Below, piece by piece: positions 45,190-52,299 of a stretch of DNA of 52,299 nt (positions are counted from its first letter, which is position 1; each line of letters starts with the position of its first letter). The notes beneath the pieces are model-generated. The model saw only the letters and a program-made list of their open reading frames with translations, was not told the origin of the DNA and searched no databases. The stretch is from Candidatus Pelagibacter sp. (GTDB lineage Bacteria > Pseudomonadota > Alphaproteobacteria > Paracaedibacterales > CAIOTO01), in NCBI GenBank assembly GCA_013823725.1, contig PNMQ01000003.1, positions 1-52,299 of the forward strand. The letters run 5' to 3'. A program made the position numbers and the translations under genes.

Positions 45190-46602
45190 ATGCTTAAAAA
45201 ATATAAATTAATGCACATAATGTTTTCGATAGGAATCTTGTGCTCTATAAATAGTAATGTTTTTTCATCGTCAAAAAACCCAAAGGGGGTTGTTCAAAAA
45301 ACCCCTAAAATTTCAACTAGCTATGCTAAGACTTTTGATAAGCCCAAAAGAATACAAATAACTAGAGGTGTTATTCGTGCAGAGCCTATTGCTGTTTTTG
45401 ATTTTACCAATGATCAAAATGGACCAGACAAGGACGCCGAGGAAATCTCTAATATCGTCTCTAATGATTTAAAAAACAGTGGGCTGTTTGCGCCAATGGC
45501 TTCAAATTCTTTCCCTCAAGTGTTTTCTGAAATTATTCGCACATCTCTTAATTTTGCATTATGGCAGAAAGCATCGACACGTTTTGTTTTAATGGGAAGA
45601 GTCTCAAAAAGATTCTCAACTACCACTGTTCATTTCTATCTTTATGATGTTTTAACAAAACAAAAAATTCTGTCTAAAGAAGTTTCAGGTCGTAATTCAC
45701 GCAAAGTTGCGCACGCTGTTGCAGATCTCATTTACAGTAGAATTACCAATGAAGCTGGTTTTTTTAATACAAAAATTGTTTATGCAAAACCCATTGGTGT
45801 TGGTCGGAAGAAAACAACGCAATTATGGATTATGGACTATGATGGCCATCATCCAAAGCCATTGACCGATCAGAAGCACTTAGTGTTAACACCGCGTTTT
45901 TCTCCAACAGGTAAAGATATTGCTTATCTAAAAGTTCATAATGGCAAAGCTGAAGTTTTTGTCATGAATCTTAAAACTAAAAGAGGTGAACATTTAGGTG
46001 AATTTGAAGGTATGAGTTTTGCTCCACGATATTCACCTGTTCGTAATGAAATTGTAATGAGTCTTACTAAAGATGGGAAAAGTGCAATTTACAAAATGAA
46101 TTTAGATAATCGTGTATTAACACGCTTAACAAAACACGTTTCTATTGATACTTCACCTTGTTTTTCGCCAGATGGTGGACAAATTGTATTTACTTCAGAT
46201 CGTGCAGGTAGAGAACATATCTATATTATGAATAGTGACGGTTCAGATGTGCGGCGCTTAACATTTGGTGCTGATAAATATTCACAACCAGTGTGGTCAC
46301 CTCGGGGAGACTTAATAGCTTTTACGAAACAAGCAAGAATTCCTGGTGAGGGTTCAAAGTTTTATATTGGAGTTATGGGAATTGATGGTACAGGTGAACG
46401 TATGATTGCAGATGGTTGGCTTGTCGAAGAACCTTGTTGGTCAGGTAATGGACGCTACTTGATTTTTACAAAACAAGTTTCAGTTCGTCAACAAACCAGA
46501 TTATACATGGTTGATTTAACTGGGTACAATCAGCAGTGGATTAAAACAAAAACTGCTGCCTATAATGGTACATGGTCACCATTAGTTGATTCATTGGATT
46601 AA
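45190..46602 (+). CDS. tolB: Tol-Pal system periplasmic protein TolB
   Basis: TolB links Pal to the Tol complex and keeps the outer membrane intact during division. It is 470 residues. The signal peptide spans about 1-26. The N-terminal TolB domain (PIAVFDFTNDQNGPDKDAEEISNIVSNDLKNSGLF) precedes a six-bladed WD40-like propeller, with repeats such as SPDGGQIVFTSDRAGREHIYIMNSDGS. tolQRA and pal are not in the window. The EipB-like gene follows 25 bp later, so the two probably share an operon. Confidence 0.97.
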   Translation: MLKKYKLMHIMFSIGILCSINSNVFSSSKNPKGVVQKTPKISTSYAKTFDKPKRIQITRGVIRAEPIAVFDFTNDQNGPDKDAEEISNIVSNDLKNSGLFAPMASNSFPQVFSEIIRTSLNFALWQKASTRFVLMGRVSKRFSTTTVHFYLYDVLTKQKILSKEVSGRNSRKVAHAVADLIYSRITNEAGFFNTKIVYAKPIGVGRKKTTQLWIMDYDGHHPKPLTDQKHLVLTPRFSPTGKDIAYLKVHNGKAEVFVMNLKTKRGEHLGEFEGMSFAPRYSPVRNEIVMSLTKDGKSAIYKMNLDNRVLTRLTKHVSIDTSPCFSPDGGQIVFTSDRAGREHIYIMNSDGSDVRRLTFGADKYSQPVWSPRGDLIAFTKQARIPGEGSKFYIGVMGIDGTGERMIADGWLVEEPCWSGNGRYLIFTKQVSVRQQTRLYMVDLTGYNQQWIKTKTAAYNGTWSPLVDSLD

Positions 46603-46627
46603 GTTTAAACTTTAAGGTTACAAAATT

Positions 46628-47536
46628 ATGGTGGGTTCTATCCTTCACTACGTTAATTGCATTATATTTTGCAATCTCTTTTTAAATAATTCATGTGAGG
46701 CTCAAAATCCAGCAAGTCCAATCCAGAATTATGAAGCGGTATATTCTATTGAATTAGATAATGATCAATCAAAAGATATATCTATAGAAAACATTAAAGG
46801 TTTTTGTAAACTTTTATGTAAAAAAAATAATGATCAGTGGGATTTACGTCGTGAATATCATTTTGTTATACAAAGATCACAAGATTTACCCTTTTCCCAA
46901 CATGATTTATATTTTTCAAGCCAAGAAAATGATGATGGATTGACCTACTCATATTTAAAAAGAACAGAAGAAAACAGTCAGATTATAGATTCAATGAAGG
47001 GGACACCTATTGAACTGAAAGAATCTAACAACACATCTACTTTATTTGACAAGAATTCTTTTGAACAAAAAAACAGGAAAATACTTGTTGAGTATGACGA
47101 AAAGAGAGAAATTATTACTCTGCCAAAACAGGCCCTTTTACCAGTGCAGACAATAAAGAAAATTTTGTCTTGCATTAAACAAAAAAAAAATCAGATGACA
47201 GATTTGATTTTTGATGGCGATGAAGATGCACCTGAAGTTATGGAAGCAGATTTTAAATTCAAAAAACAAAACTATACTGTTAATCCCTATATTGATATTA
47301 AGTCAAATAACATCACTCACACTCAAGATTTTGCTAATGTCTTAAAAAAATCGGTTGTTTGGAATGTAAGGGTTGATTATTATTCACTACCTCGGTCAAA
47401 ACAAATTGAAGTGGCTTATTCCTATGATTTTGATATTAACGAAGAAGGAGTCATCATGGGTGCAAAATTGAATTTTTGTAATCCTGATTTCACGATAAAA
47501 TTAGTTCCAAAATCATTTTATATTATTACTAACTAG
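46628..47536 (+). CDS. EipB-like (DUF1849) periplasmic protein
   Basis: This 302-residue protein has a signal peptide (about 1-25, ending near SCEA). It resembles the DUF1849/EipB family, whose Brucella member is a periplasmic beta-spiral protein needed for envelope integrity. Matching features are NYEAVYSIEL at the start, EYHFVIQRS, and LPKQALLPVQTIKKIL then DLIFDGDEDAPEVME. Cysteines at FCKLLC and the late FCNPDF could form the family's long-range disulfide. Divergence is considerable. It sits between tolB and metG, which fits an envelope role. AAGG lies just upstream of the ATG. Confidence 0.72.
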   Translation: MVGSILHYVNCIIFCNLFLNNSCEAQNPASPIQNYEAVYSIELDNDQSKDISIENIKGFCKLLCKKNNDQWDLRREYHFVIQRSQDLPFSQHDLYFSSQENDDGLTYSYLKRTEENSQIIDSMKGTPIELKESNNTSTLFDKNSFEQKNRKILVEYDEKREIITLPKQALLPVQTIKKILSCIKQKKNQMTDLIFDGDEDAPEVMEADFKFKKQNYTVNPYIDIKSNNITHTQDFANVLKKSVVWNVRVDYYSLPRSKQIEVAYSYDFDINEEGVIMGAKLNFCNPDFTIKLVPKSFYIITN

Positions 47537-47547
47537 AAGGTGTCTAT

Positions 47548-49065
47548 ATGAATCAAAAATTGAATAAAGATATATTTGTAACCACCCCTATTTATTATGT
47601 AAACGATAAACCGCATATCGGTAGTGCTTACACAACGCTAGTATGCGATTCTGTGTCTAGAATGCTTAAACTAATGGGTCATAATGTTTATTTTATGACT
47701 GGAACTGATGAGCATGGCCAAAAGGTTGAAAAAGCTGCTTTAAATGCTGGAAAAGAACCCCAATCTTTTGTGGATGAAGTCTCACAACATTTTAGAGATC
47801 TTGTTTCTCATATGAAAATTTCCCCTTCAAGATTTATAAGAACAACAGAACCTGATCATATCAAAGCTGCACAAGCTTTGTGGAAAGCTATAAAAGATAA
47901 CGGTTATATTTATCTAGGTTCTTATGATGGTTGGTATGCCATGAGAGATGAAGCATTTTATGCTGAAGATGAGTTGGTTGAAGGCAAAGCGCCGACGGGT
48001 GCAGAAGTAGAGTGGGTGAGTGAACCAAGTTATTTTTTTAAACTATCAGCTTTTCAAGATAAACTTTTAGAACACATTCAAAACAATCCAGATTTTATTC
48101 AGCCCACGTCAAAACATAATGAAGTCGTTCGATTTATCGAAGGTGGTTTGAAAGATTTATCCATATCTAGAACAACTTTTAAATGGGGAATTCCCGTTGA
48201 AGAAGATCCAAAACATGTTATGTATGTTTGGCTTGACGCTCTAACAAATTATTTAACAGTTTTAGGATACCCCGATAAGGAAAGTGAAAATTTCCAAAAA
48301 TTTTGGCCAAATTGTATCCATTTTATAGGCAAGGATATCTTAAGATTTCATGCGGTATATTGGCCGGCATTTTTGATGGCAGCAGGATTAGACGTTCCAC
48401 AACATGTGTATGCACATGGATGGTGGACGAATGAGGGCCAAAAAATTTCAAAATCTTTAGGTAATACCATAGATCCTATAGCTTTAATTGATGAATTTGG
48501 AATTGATGCCGTTCGTTATTATCTGCTTAGAGAAGTTCCTTTAGGAAATGATGGAAATTTTTCTAAGGCGGGGCTTGTAAGTCGCTTAAATAGTGATTTG
48601 GCCAATGCTTATGGAAATCTTGTACGACGTATTACAAGTTTTATTCACGTCCACTGTCAGGGACAGGTCCCTCAACATTCAGAATTTTCTGAAGAAGAAT
48701 TGACTTTATTTCAAAAGGGGGTAGATTTAGGACAAAAGGCTAATATTTTTAACATAACCCATTTTATAGATGATATTAATCAATACGTTCACTTTTTGAA
48801 TAAATATGTTGATGAAATGGCACCATGGAAGTTAAAAAATACAAATAGAGAATTAATGGAACATATTTTATATGTTGCTTTGGAAGCTATCAAACGAATT
48901 ACAATTTTGTATTTGCCCTTTATTCCCATAGCTGCATCTAAAGTATTAGATGCATTAAATATAGACGATAATCATCGTTTATATGAAAATATAGATTTAT
49001 ATCTGACAAGTGGTGATATCATACAGGAAATTGATATTTTATTTCAAAAAAAAGATATGACATAA
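47548..49065 (+). CDS. metG: Methionyl-tRNA synthetase
   Basis: This class I synthetase has 505 residues and lacks the C-terminal tRNA-binding domain found in E. coli. The HIGH motif is in YYVNDKPHIGSAYTT near 11-25. The KMSKS equivalent is GQKISKSLGNTIDP near 296-309. ATGTDEHG-like MTGTDEHGQKVEKAA is present. There is no cysteine zinc knuckle, as in the alphaproteobacterial type. AAGGTG lies ahead of the ATG, and the gene starts 11 bp after the EipB-like stop. Confidence 0.97.
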   Translation: MNQKLNKDIFVTTPIYYVNDKPHIGSAYTTLVCDSVSRMLKLMGHNVYFMTGTDEHGQKVEKAALNAGKEPQSFVDEVSQHFRDLVSHMKISPSRFIRTTEPDHIKAAQALWKAIKDNGYIYLGSYDGWYAMRDEAFYAEDELVEGKAPTGAEVEWVSEPSYFFKLSAFQDKLLEHIQNNPDFIQPTSKHNEVVRFIEGGLKDLSISRTTFKWGIPVEEDPKHVMYVWLDALTNYLTVLGYPDKESENFQKFWPNCIHFIGKDILRFHAVYWPAFLMAAGLDVPQHVYAHGWWTNEGQKISKSLGNTIDPIALIDEFGIDAVRYYLLREVPLGNDGNFSKAGLVSRLNSDLANAYGNLVRRITSFIHVHCQGQVPQHSEFSEEELTLFQKGVDLGQKANIFNITHFIDDINQYVHFLNKYVDEMAPWKLKNTNRELMEHILYVALEAIKRITILYLPFIPIAASKVLDALNIDDNHRLYENIDLYLTSGDIIQEIDILFQKKDMT

Positions 49066-49112
49066 TAAAAAACTTTTTTTTAAAAAATAATTCATCATTA
49101 AGTTGAAAATAA

Positions 49113-49141
49113 AGCCTCTGTTGTAGCTATGTACAGAGGCT
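49113..49141. terminator. Terminator between metG and the convergent Smr gene
   Basis: AGCCTCTGT (49113-49121) pairs perfectly with ACAGAGGCT (49133-49141). On the minus strand a T-rich TTTATTTT follows, and on the plus strand GTTTATCTT. It can serve both convergent genes but is stronger for the minus strand. Confidence 0.78.
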
Positions 49142-49154
49142 GTTTATCTTAGTA

Positions 49155-49670
49155 TCATATCCTTTTTTTTCGAATATGGACTAAAAACGCCCCATTCCCA
49201 CCTAAATTATCTGGGGCAGACGAGTATGCAATAACAAGGTGAGGGTGCTCCTTAACCCAACTTAAAAACAAGGGTTTCAATACAGATGTCCCTGAAGTGT
49301 TGCCTTTTCCTGTAATAATAAGCACATTTTTTTTACCCATAGACTGCGATTGTGCAAAATATTGTGTTAACAACCGATATGCAACATCTTTAGTCATTCC
49401 ATGTAAATCAAGTTTTCCTTGAAGGTTTGTTTTTTTAAAATAGGTTGAAGAGACAGTATCAACGTTGTAGTGTTTTAGATGATTTGGAATACAATCCTTG
49501 TATTGCTGACTAACTTCTTCGTTCTTTTTTTTTGCTGATTGCAATTTAAGAGGATCAATTTGATTGAAAAAGACAACCTTTTGTTTTGCATCCACCTTTT
49601 TTACTCTGCTTGTTTCTAAAAAAGTTTTCCAAAGGGCTGAATCTTCTTCATGCATTGGAACTAATTTCAT
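49155..49670 (-). CDS. Smr-domain nuclease-like protein
   Basis: This small protein of about 171 residues has a C-terminal Smr domain, the MutS2-associated endonuclease fold. Motifs are LDLHGMTKDVAYRLL, LIITGKG and LGGNGAFLVHIRKKR. The N-terminal part is charged and looks disordered. Smr proteins can nick branched DNA or act on RNA and stalled ribosomes; which applies is unknown. I chose the ATG at 49670. The frame can begin at a TTG 12 bp earlier. The start overlaps the end of the ELM1-family gene by 23 bp. Confidence 0.9.
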   Translation of the reverse strand: MKLVPMHEEDSALWKTFLETSRVKKVDAKQKVVFFNQIDPLKLQSAKKKNEEVSQQYKDCIPNHLKHYNVDTVSSTYFKKTNLQGKLDLHGMTKDVAYRLLTQYFAQSQSMGKKNVLIITGKGNTSGTSVLKPLFLSWVKEHPHLVIAYSSAPDNLGGNGAFLVHIRKKRI

Positions 49671-50679
49671 TGAGGATAGCAAAAAGTTGAGGTTTTATGA
49701 CCTCTAGTTCGTTAAATTTTTTACAAGCTTGTGGCATTATGATATCTTCATATGTACAATATTTGTTTTGAACCATGTCATCAAAAAAACGACGGAATTT
49801 CTTTGGAATTATGGGTAGCCTCCATAGAGTTACAGGTACACCGATACAGCATGCTTCTGCTAACATGCTTATGGAATCTGAAGTTACGATTACTTCATCT
49901 GCCTCTTCTAAATAGTGAATATAGGGATTATTATCACAGGAAAATTGTGATGGATTATTTGTAGAAAAGTGCGGCCAAAATTCGAAGCAAATCTTGTCCC
50001 TAAGAGAGTTTAGATTGTTAAATAAATGATGTGCTAGTTTTGGGTTTGTCCTACGGGATGCACAAATTTTGAATACTGTAGATTCATACAATTTTGATTT
50101 TTGTTCAATAAAATGTGTCAAATTATCCATATCTTTGGATGTGTATTTATAGTATTTACTATCACCACCTAATAGAATTGTTATAACATGGAACACATTT
50201 TTATCTATGGATACCTTATCTATTTTACGAATGTTTAAATCCACCAATGCACCTTTAAACGTAATTACATTTTTTTCTAATTTGCTGTTGTCATGTTCAG
50301 GTAAAATAACAGCCTTAAAATTTTTTAAAGTACAACGTGGATTTAATAAAGCAATGGTTGGATACTGTTTAGCTAGAGCTGATGCAAACATTAAGGATCT
50401 ACGACCACCAGCAATAATGATGGTATTTTCATTCAAAAAATTTAGAATTTTTTTGCACGAAGAAAAAAGATTGAAAAAACGTAACGGTATAAATTGCGTC
50501 AATTGTGAATTCAAAATTTTAAAAAAAAAGGGATTTTGAAATTCAATTGTTAAGTATGAGAGTGAGTAATGATCTCTTAATAATTTCGCAATAGCCTCGC
50601 ATTGACGCAAAGTTCCTTTTTTACTTTTATCACATAATACCAAACAAGTATTAATTTTTTTTTGTGAAATTGTCAGCAT
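49648..50679 (-). CDS. ELM1-family (PF06258) glycosyltransferase-like protein
   Basis: This protein resembles the ELM1/GtrOC1 family, named for a plant mitochondrial fission factor and widespread in alphaproteobacteria. The hallmarks are NTIIIAGGRRSLMFASALAKQ, the ILLGGDSKYYKY loop, and the GT-B-like C-terminal part EEADEVIVTSDSISMLAEACCIGVPVTLWRLP, then KFRRFFDDM. The bacterial function is not established. I chose the ATG at 50679. The longer frame to 50766 runs through the upstream gene. It overlaps the NDUFS4-like gene by 29 bp and the Smr gene by 23 bp. Confidence 0.87.
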   Translation of the reverse strand: MLTISQKKINTCLVLCDKSKKGTLRQCEAIAKLLRDHYSLSYLTIEFQNPFFFKILNSQLTQFIPLRFFNLFSSCKKILNFLNENTIIIAGGRRSLMFASALAKQYPTIALLNPRCTLKNFKAVILPEHDNSKLEKNVITFKGALVDLNIRKIDKVSIDKNVFHVITILLGGDSKYYKYTSKDMDNLTHFIEQKSKLYESTVFKICASRRTNPKLAHHLFNNLNSLRDKICFEFWPHFSTNNPSQFSCDNNPYIHYLEEADEVIVTSDSISMLAEACCIGVPVTLWRLPIIPKKFRRFFDDMVQNKYCTYEDIIMPQACKKFNELEVIKPQLFAILNEISSNA

Positions 50680-50905
50680 AGTTACGTCGAATAATGTGTG
50701 AGATGGGTGGTTCAACAATTTTAAAATCAAATTTATTTTTTTGAGCATAGCATACTGCATCATCAAGTGAATTAAATTTTAGTATAATCCCTTGGTCCAT
50801 ATTATTCTGTGCAGATGATTGTATAGATAAAAACCAATTTTTTTTTTGCAACGCTACACCAGATTGCATTGATGATTTAATTTTTTTATGAATGATACAT
50901 TCCAT
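50651..50905 (-). CDS. NDUFS4-like NADH:quinone oxidoreductase (complex I) accessory subunit
   Basis: This 84-residue protein matches the ETC complex I subunit conserved region (PF04800, NDUFS4/AQDQ). The N-terminal KIKSSMQSG and KKNWFLSI, and the C-terminal DAVCYAQKNKFDFKIVEPP then RRNYADNF, match the family. The central GW-T-S-S-D-T segment of typical members is missing, so it is shortened. The subunit stabilises complex I near the peripheral arm. It precedes the ELM1-family gene, and the nuo operon itself is outside the window. Confidence 0.87.
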   Translation of the reverse strand: MECIIHKKIKSSMQSGVALQKKNWFLSIQSSAQNNMDQGIILKFNSLDDAVCYAQKNKFDFKIVEPPISHIIRRNYADNFTKKN

Positions 50906-50976
50906 ATTTGATATTACGACTGTGTAAGCATTTTCTACTATTATACGACTGATTTTCGTTTTTTTCTACCCCTTTA

Positions 50977-51012
50977 CAATAACACCAGTAATAAAATTTA
51001 CTGGTGTTATTG
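50977..51012. repeat. Perfect 15-bp inverted repeat
   Basis: CAATAACACCAGTAA (50977-50991) and TTACTGGTGTTATTG (50998-51012) pair fully around a 6-base loop. It lies between the immunity-like gene and the NDUFS4-like gene. No U-run follows on either strand, so a factor-independent terminator is not assured; an RNA-stabilising 3' hairpin or a protein-binding palindrome are alternatives. Confidence 0.7.
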
Positions 51013-51047
51013 TGGGTGTGAATCGATTACATCAAAGATGTCTATTG

Positions 51048-51674
51048 CTATCCCTTATACTCATAGTCCTTTAAAAACTTAACACCTGTTACTTTATCTT
51101 TTTTAATACGTTTTACCAATTCAGGGGATGCAATGATGGATAATGTTTTTGTTATTTGTCTTCCTAAATAAAAATTATACTTTTCGATTTCCTTAAACCT
51201 AAGTTTTTTTATATCTTGTACATCCTCATCATCATATAAAATTAAATCAGATTCATTTTTATCAAAGACATCAATCAAACGTGTGATATTTAAAACCTCA
51301 TAATCATGATTTTCAAAACTCATCTTTCGTGGATTATCAGGCACAATAACAGCAGGAAAGAATTGAACATCATCAGGGCAGAGTTCCAGTAATATTGATT
51401 TAACCTTTTGGTTGACTAAAATAATACCTGGTCCTGTATTTGTTAAATGATCATATTGTGTAAACTGTTCTGGTGATAGATCAGTATGAAAAATAAGGTC
51501 ATAATCTTTAGGTTCTCGCATGGTAAAGGCAAGATTAGGGTTTCCGCTATCGAAAGGTAATTTTTGACCATAAGAAAAAGTTAAAGAATTTGTTTTTCTT
51601 TCTTTAAAGCGATAAATAGGAACTTTATAACCTTTAAAAGTTGGCCACCACAAATATGGCTTCGTATATTTCAT
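51048..51674 (-). CDS. Immunity-like protein (DUF1629/Imm11-type)
   Basis: This protein of about 208 residues resembles the DUF1629/Imm11 immunity proteins of polymorphic toxin systems. Recognisable is the segment GIILVNQKVKSILLELCPDDVQFFPAVI, where family members have S-x-x-x-x-x-x-L-x-x-x-x-P-x-x-V-x-F-x-P-V, followed by YEVLNITRLIDVFD. It has no signal peptide, so it would be cytoplasmic. I chose the ATG at 51674, which has AGGTG just upstream; a GTG at 51680 is in frame. It starts right after the toxin stop codon, the classic toxin-immunity order. Confidence 0.75.
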   Translation of the reverse strand: MKYTKPYLWWPTFKGYKVPIYRFKERKTNSLTFSYGQKLPFDSGNPNLAFTMREPKDYDLIFHTDLSPEQFTQYDHLTNTGPGIILVNQKVKSILLELCPDDVQFFPAVIVPDNPRKMSFENHDYEVLNITRLIDVFDKNESDLILYDDEDVQDIKKLRFKEIEKYNFYLGRQITKTLSIIASPELVKRIKKDKVTGVKFLKDYEYKG

Positions 51675-51680
51675 ATTCAC

Positions 51681-52299
51681 CTACTTATCTAAATCTAAAG
51701 GTTTCGCATGAGGCCTGGCATTTTTATTCAGCATGCGATTACCCAATGTTAATTCAATACGTTCTTCACGAATAATACTTCGTAAAGATTGAGCATATTG
51801 TTCTTGGGTCCATACTTCTTTTTGACCACGTTGCATTGCTTGTGACATTTTTTCAGCCAAACTTTTATTGACTTCACCTAAATGTTTGCCATCATGGATG
51901 CTTCGTATATTCGTTCCAAATTGAGTCCCTCTTTTTGTTGGCATAAACATCTTATTCAATTCAGCATTAGGATTTAAACCAGATACTTCCCATAATGGAT
52001 GATGTTTCGTAATATCTAATTTATCACTGATAATATGATGTTCTTGAAATAATTTTCCATCCTTCATTAAAGCATCAGATGCTTTCCAATATTCCTTCGA
52101 TGAAGCAAACTTGGAAGGATCTAAGACCCATTGAACTTGTTGATTCAGTATTAATTTATCACTTGTTATACCTTTGGGCAAGTACGTTGGCTGACTCAAC
52201 CTCAGCCCCCGATAAGCATCTGTTGTTCCTTTCCCCCCAACCAAACTGAGTTTCTTAACCCCTACTCCTTTAGCAACAAGTCGGCTAACCCCTTTAACC
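51681..52299 (-). CDS. C-terminal part of an AHH/HNH-type nuclease toxin, 5' end outside the window
   Basis: The visible 205 residues contain an AHH-family HNH nuclease pattern: EHHI (two His, the general-base position), then GLNPNAELNKMFMP with the Asn, and RSIHDGKHLGEVNKSLAEKM with the metal-binding His pair. Such domains are C-terminal toxin tips of polymorphic toxins. A TTG at 52242-52244 could start it, but the frame is open to the right edge and codes for KGVSRLVAKGVGVKKLS just before. The protein therefore most likely continues upstream. The immunity-like gene follows at once. Confidence 0.8.
   Translation of the reverse strand, partial: VKGVSRLVAKGVGVKKLSLVGGKGTTDAYRGLRLSQPTYLPKGITSDKLILNQQVQWVLDPSKFASSKEYWKASDALMKDGKLFQEHHIISDKLDITKHHPLWEVSGLNPNAELNKMFMPTKRGTQFGTNIRSIHDGKHLGEVNKSLAEKMSQAMQRGQKEVWTQEQYAQSLRSIIREERIELTLGNRMLNKNARPHAKPLDLDK

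Noticed and set aside
50680-50766. N-terminal extension of the ELM1-family protein
   Set aside because: It overlaps the NDUFS4-like gene in a different frame and has no resemblance to the family start.

Overview
The window is AT-rich bacterial chromosome. Its gene content points to a host-associated alphaproteobacterium of the Rickettsiales/Holosporales kind. The evidence is a one-cysteine DksA, an HslV with a short propeptide, an NDUFS4-like complex I subunit, an ELM1-family protein, a NifU/NFU1-type scaffold, an sdhB unlinked from sdhCDA, and a secreted PD-(D/E)XK nuclease-family protein. The order-level placement is inference from gene content. No rRNA, tRNA, insertion sequence or CRISPR array was seen.

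Left part (1-12.2 kb): the 3' part of an MscS-type channel gene, the sdhC-sdhD-sdhA operon, an orphan VgrG, a LOG-family nucleotide hydrolase, a DMT transporter, an acetoacetate-CoA ligase, a small RNase D-like exonuclease, the rplM-rpsI operon with a clear promoter and terminator, and gpsA. Middle-left (12.2-25.5 kb): the 4.5S SRP RNA gene (ffs) with its promoter, the fabI-gmk-hslV-hslU-acidic protein operon, nfu with a coupled lytic transglycosylase, a small lipoprotein, recG, a large secreted protein of unknown function, prfB with a +1 programmed frameshift site, holB, and a signal-peptide-bearing Rpn/PD-(D/E)XK protein.

Middle-right (25.5-42 kb): rimM and sdhB, a mosaic 817-residue exported repeat protein, then a compact leftward operon gltX-tmk-(TatB-like)-hflX-MFS-yceD-dapF. 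Next come mlaA-murE-murF, and rpsB-tsf with promoter, leader hairpin and terminator. Right part (42-52.3 kb): tadA, an exported class C beta-lactamase-like serine hydrolase, a small membrane protein, dksA, tolB, an EipB-like (DUF1849) periplasmic protein, metG, an Smr-domain protein, an ELM1-family protein and the short NDUFS4-like subunit. At the right edge lie an immunity-like gene and the C-terminal end of an AHH/HNH-type nuclease toxin whose frame runs off the window.

Most genes are core housekeeping: TCA cycle/respiration, peptidoglycan precursors (murE, murF, dapF), translation (rpsB, tsf, rplM, rpsI, prfB, metG, gltX, rimM, tadA, hflX, ffs) and envelope upkeep (mlaA, tolB, EipB-like). 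The accessory content consists of the toxin/immunity pair, the orphan VgrG, the exported nuclease-like protein, the repeat protein and the secreted unknown. These are the candidates for host or competitor interaction. Two intergenic inverted-repeat elements that share a GGCTACTT core may be undescribed structured RNAs.
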